In this document: in pieces, positions 1 through 8,274 of the stretch
Position numbering within the stretch: the stretch's first letter is position 1
How the letters are laid out: each line of letters starts with the position of its first letter
Origin: Candidatus Kapaibacterium sp.
GTDB taxonomy: Bacteria > Bacteroidota > Ignavibacteria > Kapaibacteriales > NICIL-2
DNA: 42,202 nt
Assembly (NCBI GenBank): GCA_025055755.1
Contig: JANWWF010000012.1
Location: forward strand, 1 to 42,202
Direction of reading: 5' to 3'
The notes under the pieces: model-generated
What the model saw: only the letters and a program-made list of their open reading frames with translations
Databases searched by the model: none
What the model was told of the DNA's origin: nothing
Made by a program: the position numbers and the translations under genes

Positions 1-1601
1 CCTCGTGCAACTGTTCGGGACTGTGGCTCTGCAGTAATTGTTGGCTTCGAAGTAACCGTGACTTGAGCAGGATTCGAGGTCACCGATGCTTGGCAGATTG
101 AGTTGGTAATCTCAACGGTATAGGTGCCTTGGTCGTCGGGGGTGATAGTTGCAATCCGGAGTGTTGCAGTCACTGCTCCTTGAATGCGGCCACCATCACT
201 GAGGGGAATACCGTTTTTCTTCCACTGGTACGAGTTTGCGACTAGGCGGTTAACTGTAACACTGAGGGTGAGATTTGCTCCTTCGCACAGTGTTTGCGAT
301 TGTGGATGCGAAGTAATCACAGGGGGCAGAGCAACCTGCAACTGAGCTTGGTTGCTTGTTACCGTGCCACAGTCGCCAGTGACTACGCATGCATAAAATC
401 CAGTGTCTGCCAGTGTAACGGAAGAAATCGTATAGCTGGCACTAGTTGCACCGCTAATCTCTTGCGTTCCTTTGCGCCACTGATAGCGAAGATTAGCACC
501 TGTTGCACTCACCGTAAATGTTACCGTAGCGCCTTGACAAACGGTCGTTGATTGGGGATGAGCATTGATGGCAGTTTGTGGGCTAATCGTGAGCGTTGCT
601 CCATTGCTTGTTACGGGCTGTCCACATGCACCACTGACAGCGCAGTCATATGTTCCAGCCTGTGCTTGAGAGACATTTGTCAGCGTGAGAGTCGCTTGTG
701 TTGCACCACTAATAGGAGTGCCATTGCGTCGCCACTGATACGTGAGATTTGCTCCTGTGGCAGTGACAGAAAACGTTGCGGTTGCTCCCTCACAAAGCGA
801 AACACTTTGCGGATGTCCCGTTACAGCAGTGGGAGCAGCAAGTGTCAGGTTCTGTGTGGTAGAGGAAATCGTATTGTCGCTGGCATCGGTCAGACGGATG
901 CGGTATAGGTTGCCTGGCTGCAAGGTGGAAGGAAGGGTGAAACTTTGCAAGTTCTGCCCATCTTGAGAGTTAAGAGTTCCAACTGGCGTGAAGGTGTTGC
1001 CTCCGTCGCTCGAAAGAGAAACTATCACGGAGCTGACCCCGTAGCTAGTCCATTGGAGTGTGACAGTACCGCCAGCGCAGAGGATTTGGGAAGGAGTCGG
1101 GGCAGTGATGGTAATGCCCTTGACTGTGACGGTGACGTTCTGCATATAATTCCATGCGTCACCGCTGGTGCCATTGTTATTGTTGACAGCATTACCTACC
1201 GCACGAACTGTGTAATAGCCAGGTGTTGTTGGTGCCTGCCAGGTAAATTGCCAGCTTACGCTTCCATTGCTGAGATTTTTCCGACTGCTGTGCGTAAGCT
1301 CACCGTTGAGAATTTGGGTTTGCTGCCCACTAATTGTTCCTAAGCTACCGGCGTTTTGTCCGTTAGTGTTTACAATTGCCAGGTTGAATCCTGCCGAGGG
1401 AAGGGCGCTGTGTTGGAGAGTAAGGGTAAAGGTTGAACTTGATCCGGGGTTTACGACTGTTGGACCGCTAAGACTAAGCGAGGTGGCTGTCGAAGAGCCG
1501 CCATGGCATGTACAACCTGTAGTTGTGTAGCCAGAGGCGCCACCCGAATACGCCCAGAGCTGGATTGATATTCCAGCAAGAATCGCACACCACCGACTCA
1601 T
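1..1601 (-). CDS. Exported choice-of-anchor V type protein with Ig-like repeats (partial)
   Basis: The reverse-strand frame is open from an ATG at 1601 to the left edge, giving about 533 residues without the C-terminus. A short hydrophobic N-terminus (residues 5-17) looks like a signal peptide. Next comes a domain of about 130 residues opening with Cys30-Thr-Cys32-His33-Gly-Gly and containing NGELTHSSR, which matches my memory of the choice-of-anchor V family of Bacteroidetes surface proteins. A beta-rich segment (about 160-255) follows. Then come at least three immunoglobulin-like repeats of about 85 residues, each with a Cys near the start, YQW in the middle, GTY or GFY and a second Cys. 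A fourth repeat begins at the edge. It is a paralog of the protein at 1673-3298, which lies 71 bp upstream. By analogy with that protein it probably ends in a T9SS sorting domain outside the window. Its role is unknown; surface adhesion or binding is a guess. Confidence 0.85.
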   Translation of the reverse strand, partial: MSRWCAILAGISIQLWAYSGGASGYTTTGCTCHGGSSTATSLSLSGPTVVNPGSSSTFTLTLQHSALPSAGFNLAIVNTNGQNAGSLGTISGQQTQILNGELTHSSRKNLSNGSVSWQFTWQAPTTPGYYTVRAVGNAVNNNNGTSGDAWNYMQNVTVTVKGITITAPTPSQILCAGGTVTLQWTSYGVSSVIVSLSSDGGNTFTPVGTLNSQDGQNLQSFTLPSTLQPGNLYRIRLTDASDNTISSTTQNLTLAAPTAVTGHPQSVSLCEGATATFSVTATGANLTYQWRRNGTPISGATQATLTLTNVSQAQAGTYDCAVSGACGQPVTSNGATLTISPQTAINAHPQSTTVCQGATVTFTVSATGANLRYQWRKGTQEISGATSASYTISSVTLADTGFYACVVTGDCGTVTSNQAQLQVALPPVITSHPQSQTLCEGANLTLSVTVNRLVANSYQWKKNGIPLSDGGRIQGAVTATLRIATITPDDQGTYTVEITNSICQASVTSNPAQVTVTSKPTITAEPQSRTVAR

Positions 1602-1672
1602 AGGCTGCCTTGGGAAAAAAGAACGCTCTATGAACCACCAGACGAGATATTAGGTTCCTTTCCGCTAAGAGC

Positions 1673-3298
1673 TTATTGTATAACTACTATCGGCGCAGCG
1701 ACGATGCGCTCACCGGTCCGCACGCGGAGAATATAGACACCTGGTGTTAGCGGATGTTCTTGATGCCCAACGAGAGAGAGAGCTACCTGTGTTTTTGGCT
1801 CAAATTCCGCCCGATGCAGAAGAACCCTCCCTGTCAGGTCATACACGCCGATGTCATAAATCAAGGTTGGAGCAGTGATGATAATGTGATCGCGCGCTGG
1901 CTGCGGGTAAACCTGGCAGAAAAGCGGGTCGGCATACTCGACCGAGCTTTGGACGCTTACCTGGACACGAATCGGCTCAGTTTCTGCACTGCCACATTCT
2001 GTAGTAGCACGAGCTACATAGACACCACTATCACGTGGGGTTACTTGCTCGATTATCAGTCGCCGCGAAGTGGCACCCGGAAGAGGAGAGCCGTTTTTGA
2101 GCCATTGATAGGTTGCTGCACTGTCGTTGCTCCAGGTTGCGTAAAGTTCAAGTCGGGTATTTTCGATAACTGTGGTATCAGAGCTTTGCGCCACCAGGCG
2201 AGGCTTCGGTTTGACGGTGAGCTTAATAGAATTGGAAGAGACGGTGCCACAGTTCCCACTCACAACACACTTATAGGTGCCTGCCTGTTCTGGCGTAAGG
2301 TTGGATAGAACTAATTGTGCCGATGTTGCTCCCGCGATTGCTGTTCCATCCTTTTGCCACTCGAAGGAGAGATTTACACCGGTGGCATTAACCGAAAGTG
2401 TGACCGAACCTCCCTCGCACTGGGGAGCAGGTTGCTGGGGCTGAGTGCGAATGGTTGTCTTTGGGTGGACGGTAAGAGTGGGTGAATCAGTGTAAAGAAG
2501 TTCGTTGTCGGCGCTAATAAGCCGAAGCTTCCATTGTTGGGTTGTCAGCACTGGTGCTGTAGGGATGAGGAAACGATATGTATTTCGTCCTTCTCGCGTG
2601 TCAACCGTTGTCACCTGCTGCCATGTTTGGCCGTTGTTAGTCGAGTATGCAATGCTTGTTGCGCTAATCCCATAACTTGTCCATTCCAGGAGTACGGTAT
2701 CGCCTGCACACACAGTTCCTGCTTGTGCTGGGCTGATAAGTATCATCCCGCGGACAGTGACAGTGACAGGGGCAAGGAAATTCCACTCGTCAACCGGAGA
2801 AGCAGCGTTATCGCCGTTTGCAGCGTTTGCAACAGCGCGAAGTGTATACTTCCCAGGCTCTGCAGGGGAACGCCATTGTAATTGCCATTGGGCTTGGCGT
2901 GGCGTCCCGCTCATTGTGCGGCGATCACGATGAGTCAGTTCTCCATTGAGGAGCTTTACGTAGGCACTTTGTCCACTGGGATATTGCAGCATCCCCGCTG
3001 GCTGTCCATTCTGGTCAAATGCTGCAAAGTTGAAGCCTGCTACTGCTTGACTGGAGTGCTGAACAGTCAAGGTAAAGGTGTTTACGGTGTTGGGATCAAC
3101 AACAAGATTCCCACTTAAAGAAACGCTTGTGGCAGGGCTTGGCCGGCTACCGTGGCAGGTAGTACCGCCACAGCCTGTTTGGGTGCGTCCAGCAATCCCA
3201 TCGCGGTAAGCACTGCTTGGGACGATTGCAATACCGAGGCTAAGAAGACACAGAAGAATGTGTACTCCGAGCATAAGTGTTCTTCGCCGTATTTCCAT
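1673..3298 (-). CDS. T9SS-secreted choice-of-anchor V type protein with Ig-like domains
   Basis: I chose the ATG at 3298 because it is followed by a basic n-region (MEIRRR) and a hydrophobic core, a good signal peptide. A longer frame reaching a GTG at 3412 adds an unlikely hydrophobic extension across the promoter-like boxes. The product is 541 residues. After the signal peptide comes the Cys/His motif Cys43-GGTT-Cys48-His49-Gly, then a domain like that of the downstream paralog (NGELTHRDRR). A beta segment and two Ig-like domains with YQW/FEW and GTYKC/GVYVA motifs follow. The last 80 residues (VYPQPARDHI, VYDLTGRVLL, GVYILRVRTG) are a type A T9SS sorting domain, implying export across the outer membrane and cleavage or anchoring at the surface. 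The partner or ligand cannot be told from sequence. Confidence 0.88.
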   Translation of the reverse strand: MEIRRRTLMLGVHILLCLLSLGIAIVPSSAYRDGIAGRTQTGCGGTTCHGSRPSPATSVSLSGNLVVDPNTVNTFTLTVQHSSQAVAGFNFAAFDQNGQPAGMLQYPSGQSAYVKLLNGELTHRDRRTMSGTPRQAQWQLQWRSPAEPGKYTLRAVANAANGDNAASPVDEWNFLAPVTVTVRGMILISPAQAGTVCAGDTVLLEWTSYGISATSIAYSTNNGQTWQQVTTVDTREGRNTYRFLIPTAPVLTTQQWKLRLISADNELLYTDSPTLTVHPKTTIRTQPQQPAPQCEGGSVTLSVNATGVNLSFEWQKDGTAIAGATSAQLVLSNLTPEQAGTYKCVVSGNCGTVSSNSIKLTVKPKPRLVAQSSDTTVIENTRLELYATWSNDSAATYQWLKNGSPLPGATSRRLIIEQVTPRDSGVYVARATTECGSAETEPIRVQVSVQSSVEYADPLFCQVYPQPARDHIIITAPTLIYDIGVYDLTGRVLLHRAEFEPKTQVALSLVGHQEHPLTPGVYILRVRTGERIVAAPIVVIQ

Positions 3299-3329
3299 GG
3301 TGCCACACCATTTGAAGAAACATTCTATG

Positions 3330-3360
3330 CAAAAGTATGCAATAAACCCGCTCAAAAGTA
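3330..3360 (-). promoter_or_regulatory. Two TACTTTTG boxes upstream of the surface-protein pair
   Basis: On the reverse strand TACTTTTG occurs at 3360-3353 and again at 3337-3330, with starts 23 bp apart. Both match the Bacteroidetes -7 consensus TAnnTTTG. The proximal box ends 31 bp before the chosen ATG at 3298, a plausible distance for a promoter. No good -33 TTTG at the expected spacing was found. Assignment as a promoter is inference. Confidence 0.4.
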
Positions 3361-3449
3361 CCCACGAGAAAATCCCCCTTCCGCTGTTCAACTCGAAAAT
3401 TGTTGTTAGCACCCGGGCGCCATTCTACAGCAAGGAAGTTTATGTTCTG

Positions 3450-3457
3450 TATTTTTG
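3450..3457 (+). promoter_or_regulatory. TATTTTTG box upstream of glgA
   Basis: An exact match to TAnnTTTG, 116 bp before the glgA start. A one-mismatch copy (TTGTTTTG) lies closer, at 3493-3500. No clear -33 element is visible, so this is only a candidate promoter for the glgA-lipoprotein-barrel unit. Confidence 0.3.
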
Positions 3458-3573
3458 CGTGTTGTATGCAGACCGTTGTCGGCTGTCGTACGTTGTTTTG
3501 CGGGTAGTGCTGGTGTGACACCGCGACATACGGTCGCGTAACCCGTTCCACCTATCGCGAGGCGGACACACGC

Positions 3574-5049
3574 ATGCCGGATCGTCCGTTAAGTATCCTT
3601 TTCGTTTCGAGTGAGGTTTATCCTTTTGCCAAGACAGGTGGTTTAGCTGACGTATCACATGCCCTTCCGATTGCCCTCCGCGAACTTGGCCACGACGTCC
3701 GTGTAATGCTCCCAAAGTACGGGAATGTGAGTGAGCGTCGCAACCGCATTCACGAAATCAACCGTCTCAAGGAAGTACCAATTGCGATCGGCGATACTGT
3801 CGAACTTGCGACGATTAAGTCTTCTTCGATGCAAAATCCCCGTACGAAGGTGCAAGCATACGTCACTACTAACTTCACCTATTTCGATTCAAAAAAAGGT
3901 CTCTATGCTGATCCCATCACTGGAGAACCTTATAACAACGATGAGCGCTTTATTTTTTTTGATCGCTCCGTAGTGACTACCTGTCTGCTGCTTGGCTGGT
4001 TCCCTGACATCATCCACTGTAATGGCTGGCAGACAGGTCTTATTGGTGCATACATCCGGACAATGCACGCCCGCGAGTTTGCTAAAACAAAGCTCGTTTT
4101 CACAATTCACAATGCTGCGGACCAGGGAGTATTCCCTGCATCGAGTCTGGAAAAAACAGGGCTTCCAAAAGAGGTCTATCCGCGAATTACGCATGCTAAG
4201 CACCTAAACTTTACTAAAGCAGGCATGGAATTCGCTGATGCGATTACCACCGTCAGTCCCACCTATGCGCGCGAAATCCTGCGAGACAAAACTGCCAGCG
4301 GAGGAACACCTACCCTATACCGCAACTATACGATTGAAGGTATCCTCAATGGGATTGATAGCTACTACTGGAATCCCAAGACTGATCCATTCATCGAGCA
4401 CCACTATGATAGCACCACGTGGAAAGAGGGCAAAGCGCTCAATAAGAAAGTCCTCCGCGAGCGAATGAAACTCCCTCACGAAGAAAAAGCTCCTCTTCTA
4501 GCAACAATCGCCCGGCTGGGCGAGGCAAAAGGTATTCCTTTGCTTATTGAAGTCTTGCCAGCGCTATTGCAAGAGCAAGTGCAGATTGTTATTCTCGGAG
4601 AGGGAGACCCATCCCTGACTGCATCGCTGGAAAAGTTAGCAGCCAAGCATCGCTCCAAACTTGCTCTTTTCATTGGCTTTGATGATGCACTGGCACACCT
4701 GATTGAAGCCGGAGCAGATATGTACCTCATGCCCTCTCTGTTTGAGCCCTGCGGTCTTAACCAAATGTACTCGATGGCATATGGAACAGTACCAATTGTT
4801 CGCGCAACCGGAGGACTGATTGACACTGTCACAGAGTTTGATCCAGAGGCCCGCACAGGCACAGGGTTTGTTTTCCATGACTACACTGCCGAAGCATTTT
4901 TGGCTGCGATCAAGCGCGCATTAGCACTCTACAAAAAGCCTACCTACTGGGCGTCCCTTGTTGCTAATTGCATGAGCCAGGATTTCTCCTGGGCAACAAG
5001 CGCACGCCAATACGATGCCATCTATCGCCGAATCCTTTCTGCCCGATGA
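3574..5049 (+). CDS. glgA: Glycogen synthase (ADP-glucose type)
   Basis: Transfers glucose from ADP-glucose to the non-reducing end of a growing alpha-1,4-glucan in the cytoplasm. The 491-residue length fits bacterial GlgA (GT5 family). The N-terminal Rossmann domain opens with ILFVSSEVYPFAKTGGLADV; Lys20 of KTGGL is the ADP-glucose binding lysine. HNAADQG and FADAITTVSPTYAREI are typical of the family. The C-terminal domain carries LPSLFEPCGLNQMYSMAYG (near residue 390), with the nucleotide-sugar-binding Glu, and a GTGFVF segment. The ATG at 3574 places the first strand directly at the N-terminus. Its stop overlaps the start of the next gene by ATGA. No other glycogen gene (glgB, glgC, glgP) is in the window. 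Confidence 0.97.
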   Translation: MPDRPLSILFVSSEVYPFAKTGGLADVSHALPIALRELGHDVRVMLPKYGNVSERRNRIHEINRLKEVPIAIGDTVELATIKSSSMQNPRTKVQAYVTTNFTYFDSKKGLYADPITGEPYNNDERFIFFDRSVVTTCLLLGWFPDIIHCNGWQTGLIGAYIRTMHAREFAKTKLVFTIHNAADQGVFPASSLEKTGLPKEVYPRITHAKHLNFTKAGMEFADAITTVSPTYAREILRDKTASGGTPTLYRNYTIEGILNGIDSYYWNPKTDPFIEHHYDSTTWKEGKALNKKVLRERMKLPHEEKAPLLATIARLGEAKGIPLLIEVLPALLQEQVQIVILGEGDPSLTASLEKLAAKHRSKLALFIGFDDALAHLIEAGADMYLMPSLFEPCGLNQMYSMAYGTVPIVRATGGLIDTVTEFDPEARTGTGFVFHDYTAEAFLAAIKRALALYKKPTYWASLVANCMSQDFSWATSARQYDAIYRRILSAR

Positions 5050-6290
5050 ATCTCCTTCGTGCAACGATTGCAACTGCCCTTGTCCTTGGGCTATGTGCAT
5101 GCAATGAACCGCCGACGGAGGTTGGCTCTGCGGTAATCTTCGATACGACGCGGGTGCAGCAGATAAGTTCCACTGCCCTTCCCCTGCTTGTTGCAACGCG
5201 AAGTATCTCGACGCCTACCTACCTGTTCAATGCAGGAGTGCTGTACATTGGCCAAACCCCTGAGCTGCATGCAACAACACTCTTGCGCTTTACTACTTTG
5301 CCGGATACACTGGGGTGGATTACAGCGAATGACATTATTAGCGCTACCCTGTTGATTCGACCCCACCGCTATGTGATAGGCGATAGCATAACAAACTTGC
5401 TCGCCTTTAGCGTTCACCAGCTTCAGCGGGCGTGGATTACTGCGGATTCTGCTGGTAGCATTGTCATTGAACCGCGATGGTATGACTTGTTCTCGGCTGA
5501 TAGAGTCCCAAATCCTTTGTATTTCGATCCTACACCGCTTGCTCTTTTCGACGGAAGCGAGAAAATCCCCCTTACTGATTCGCTGAAGGATGTCGAAATA
5601 CCCCTAACATCCTACGGACTCCAAATCGTTACTGGGTGGCTCCAAAAAATGGCAGATACGAATCTTCGGAAAACCGTTTACGGCATTGGCTTTGTCCCGA
5701 GCAGGACCTCGACGGTCGTCCGCGAGTTCGAAACGCAGCCCGTGGGAGACGTATCACGCCAGCTGGTGCGGCTGCGGATTGTGTACCGCCGCCGCGATGG
5801 GATTACCGATTCCCTGATGGTCTATTCAGGCAATGATGCAACGTTTGTGAGTGCGCGCGAACTTTCCGGTGGCGTGCTACCAATTCAGTCTGTTGTGCGG
5901 TCCGAGGTCGCAATGACGCTTGACTTGAGCACGCTTCCTCCCCTCGATGCTGTGCTCAATGCCCAGCTGACGGTATGGACCGATACTACGCAACGCTTGG
6001 CAGGAAATTATGGTATCCCCACCACCATGGAGCTGGCCTATAGAGACTCAACGACCAACTACTCGCTGGGCTTTGTGGGAGGGCAGCAAAAAGAGTCGAG
6101 CCGTTTTGTCTTTCCCAACATTGGACCACTGGTGGATTACTTGCGCCAACGCAAGCAAGGGCGCGGCACCGTGCTCTTTCGCTCACGGAATTTCCGTTTA
6201 GAGCGACTTGCTCTTTATGGGACCGACGCTCCCGACTCGCTCCGACCGCGTTTAGTCATTACCTACATTCCTCGCCTACAGGCGCCATGA
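5046..6290 (+). CDS. Envelope lipoprotein of unknown function (DUF4270-like by context)
   Basis: The ATG at 5046 overlaps the glgA stop (ATGA), which suggests translational coupling. A longer frame starting at 4968 lies inside glgA and is unlikely. The 414-residue product starts with MNLLRATIATALVLGLCACNEPP: a signal peptide with a lipobox-like end (LCAC), so the acylated Cys is probably Cys20. The rest is beta-rich with Thr-Ser-rich strands, repeated SARELSGG/VLNAQLTVW segments, and a closing LRPRLVITYIP that resembles strand patterns in carbohydrate-binding or DNRLRE-type modules. From memory, Bacteroidetes often place a DUF4270 lipoprotein next to glycogen synthase, and this protein may be the equivalent. 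That assignment rests mostly on position. The molecular function is unknown. Confidence 0.82.
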   Translation: MNLLRATIATALVLGLCACNEPPTEVGSAVIFDTTRVQQISSTALPLLVATRSISTPTYLFNAGVLYIGQTPELHATTLLRFTTLPDTLGWITANDIISATLLIRPHRYVIGDSITNLLAFSVHQLQRAWITADSAGSIVIEPRWYDLFSADRVPNPLYFDPTPLALFDGSEKIPLTDSLKDVEIPLTSYGLQIVTGWLQKMADTNLRKTVYGIGFVPSRTSTVVREFETQPVGDVSRQLVRLRIVYRRRDGITDSLMVYSGNDATFVSARELSGGVLPIQSVVRSEVAMTLDLSTLPPLDAVLNAQLTVWTDTTQRLAGNYGIPTTMELAYRDSTTNYSLGFVGGQQKESSRFVFPNIGPLVDYLRQRKQGRGTVLFRSRNFRLERLALYGTDAPDSLRPRLVITYIPRLQAP

Positions 6291-7516
6291 AAACTGCTCA
6301 GCTGTTTGGAGTGATGCTGGTAGCTATTGGGGCGTTTGCCCAAGGAGGAGCAAACTACTCTGCCCTAGGCATAGGGCAGACGCGAACTACTTTTGGTGCT
6401 GCCTACGAGGCGCTTGCAGGGGCAGCCTATGCTATTCCTTCTGATTACTTGTTTAGCATTGCCAATCCAGCCCTATGGACGCTGGTTAAAACAACACGCG
6501 TGCAAGGTGGCTACCGATTCAACCAACAACGCATTGAACAGGGCGGGGCATTCCGTGCACAAAACAACGGTAAGCTCGATGGAGCTGCCCTCTTGTTCGC
6601 AATTGACACAAGCAGGGAAATTGCTGCCAGTGTTGGTCTTTTCCCAGCAACAAGTGTCAATTACGCCTCAGCACGCAACTTTCAGTTTCAGTTGCCCGAG
6701 CTCGGCATGATCGAAGGTACCACCACATACCGCGGCACAGGGGGAATGACCATTGCCTATGCAGGGGGAGCGGTGCGAGTCGCGCCGGGGCTTTCTTTGG
6801 GTGCAGCATTACTCTACGGCTTTGGTATCATCGGTGACCAGAATGAAATCCAGGTGAGTACGGAAGCCTCGCAACGTGCAGTCACAACGCAAACAGATAA
6901 GCTTTCCACCATTGGCGTGCGCCTAGGTACCTATTCGGCACTCGGTAGCGGATGGTCCACTGGAATTGCAGTGGGACTCTTTCGCCCGTTAGAGGTAGAG
7001 CGACAAATTCGGTACCAAAGCTTTGTCGAGGGAGAAAACACACCGACATTCGACACGATGTTTACATCTCGCCTCTTGTCACCCTTCCCTTCGACAATAG
7101 GGGCGGGAGTAACCTACACAGGGCGGCGGTGGATGCTAACACTTGACGGCGAATGGTCTTCCTCCCATGTCCTTCGCTATCGGCTGTCACCGTTAGCTCA
7201 AGCACGGGATAGCTACCGCGCCAGTCTGGCGGTGTCGTACTTCGGTAGTCGTGGCGCAGGGGTGTCATTTGAAGACAAGCTCACCGTCAATGCAGGAGTG
7301 TATATCCAGCGCCTGCCTGTTGCGATCAATACAAGACCAGTGGAAGAATACGGAGCTGCTGTTGGCTTGCAGATACCGTTTGGTGGCGCTGCGATGATTG
7401 ATGCAGCAATAACGGCCGGCGTGCGCGGCAATGGGTTGCCAGTCCGGGAAGAGTTCTTCCGCTTCAGTGCAACAATAAGCGTAGGGGAGGTGTGGTTTGT
7501 GCCGTTCCGCCGCTAA
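6287..7516 (+). CDS. Outer-membrane beta-barrel protein
   Basis: Starts with an ATG overlapping the preceding stop (ATGA). The 409-residue product begins with a signal peptide (MKTAQLFGVMLVAIGAFAQG). The mature N-terminus reads NYSALGIGQTRTTFGAAYEALAGA, followed by IPSDYLFSIANPALW. This Ala/Gly-rich opening with asparagine-proline is common in FadL/PorV-like and other barrel proteins of the FCB group. Alternating hydrophobic and polar strands run to the end, with aromatic residues at strand ends. No periplasmic domain is seen. Coupling with a lipoprotein and glgA makes a three-gene unit; what the barrel transports or holds is unknown. Its stop codon overlaps the convergent sirtuin stop at 7513-7516. 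Confidence 0.85.
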   Translation: MKTAQLFGVMLVAIGAFAQGGANYSALGIGQTRTTFGAAYEALAGAAYAIPSDYLFSIANPALWTLVKTTRVQGGYRFNQQRIEQGGAFRAQNNGKLDGAALLFAIDTSREIAASVGLFPATSVNYASARNFQFQLPELGMIEGTTTYRGTGGMTIAYAGGAVRVAPGLSLGAALLYGFGIIGDQNEIQVSTEASQRAVTTQTDKLSTIGVRLGTYSALGSGWSTGIAVGLFRPLEVERQIRYQSFVEGENTPTFDTMFTSRLLSPFPSTIGAGVTYTGRRWMLTLDGEWSSSHVLRYRLSPLAQARDSYRASLAVSYFGSRGAGVSFEDKLTVNAGVYIQRLPVAINTRPVEEYGAAVGLQIPFGGAAMIDAAITAGVRGNGLPVREEFFRFSATISVGEVWFVPFRR

Positions 7517-8274
7517 CAGTTGCTGCGAAGCTGTTCGATAAGTGCTACCAAGTGGGGCATTGCGACACCGGCTTTCTGGCGAATTGCTGCATGGGCATAG
7601 CTGCTCAGATGGGTAGGGGTAGGATTGACTTCGATAAGCATAGCGCCGTGGTGCCATGCAATCAGCGGTAATCCTGCGGCAGGATACACCTCAGCGGATG
7701 TGCCAATAACCAAGAATATCTCTGCCGTGCGTGCAGCATGCTCCGCTTCTGCAAGGACGCCGGCAGGAAGAAGCTCGCCAAACCACACTACCGACGGGCG
7801 AATCAATCCACCACACGAAGGACAACGTGGCGGCTGCGCTATTTCCGCTGAGATTTCTCCCTGATACGGTCGCCCGCACTGAGCGCAGTGATGATCTTCC
7901 AGATTCCCATGCAGCTCAAGAACGCGCTGCGAGCCCGCACGCTGATGGAGGCGATCAATGTTTTGGGTAATAAGCGTGAAGGTAGGGACAATCTGCTCAA
8001 GCTTTGCCAGTGCGATGTGGGCAGGATTAGGCTGTGCTGACTCAATAACATGCCGGCGATATTGGTACCACTGCCACACGCGCGTTGGATTTGCTAAAAA
8101 TCCCTCCATGCTGGCAAGTTCCTCAGGACGGAACTGTGCCCACAATCCGTTTGGGTCGCGGAATGTTGCAATACCGCTTTCTGCTGAAACGCCAGCGCCG
8201 GTTAGCACCGCAAAGCGTTCGGCTGTTGCCAAGCGTTCAAGCAGACGCTGTCCCAGCAGTGCTCGCATCTCCAT
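7513..8274 (-). CDS. cobB: NAD-dependent protein deacylase, Sir2 family (CobB type)
   Basis: Removes acyl groups from lysines using NAD+, producing nicotinamide and O-acyl-ADP-ribose. With the ATG at 8274 it has 253 residues, the usual size for bacterial CobB. The NAD pocket GAGVSAESGIATFRD is at 26-40, TQNIDRLHQ at 103-111, and the catalytic His122 is in ELHGN. The zinc site is Cys130-AQ-Cys133 and Cys151-PS-Cys154. Tyr70 and Arg73 sit in the WYQYRRH helix at the position of E. coli CobB Tyr92/Arg95, the pair that marks class III sirtuins able to remove succinyl or malonyl groups. The start lies 38 bp inside the upstream peptidase gene, so the two are probably co-transcribed. A second Met two codons on is an alternative start. 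Confidence 0.94.
   Translation of the reverse strand: MEMRALLGQRLLERLATAERFAVLTGAGVSAESGIATFRDPNGLWAQFRPEELASMEGFLANPTRVWQWYQYRRHVIESAQPNPAHIALAKLEQIVPTFTLITQNIDRLHQRAGSQRVLELHGNLEDHHCAQCGRPYQGEISAEIAQPPRCPSCGGLIRPSVVWFGELLPAGVLAEAEHAARTAEIFLVIGTSAEVYPAAGLPLIAWHHGAMLIEVNPTPTHLSSYAHAAIRQKAGVAMPHLVALIEQLRSNC

Noticed and set aside
294-1530. Several plus-strand open frames across the Ig-repeat region
   Set aside because: They lie opposite a long reverse frame with clear domain structure and have no recognisable motif or start signal of their own.
1615-1657. GAACC/GGTTC inverted repeat followed by six T residues (minus strand) between the two surface-protein genes
   Set aside because: The 5-bp stem has a 16-base loop and the T-run is a dozen or so bases away, too weak to call a terminator.
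3299-3412. N-terminal extension of the surface protein to a GTG at 3412
   Set aside because: It would run through the promoter-like boxes and put a hydrophobic stretch before a better signal peptide at 3298.
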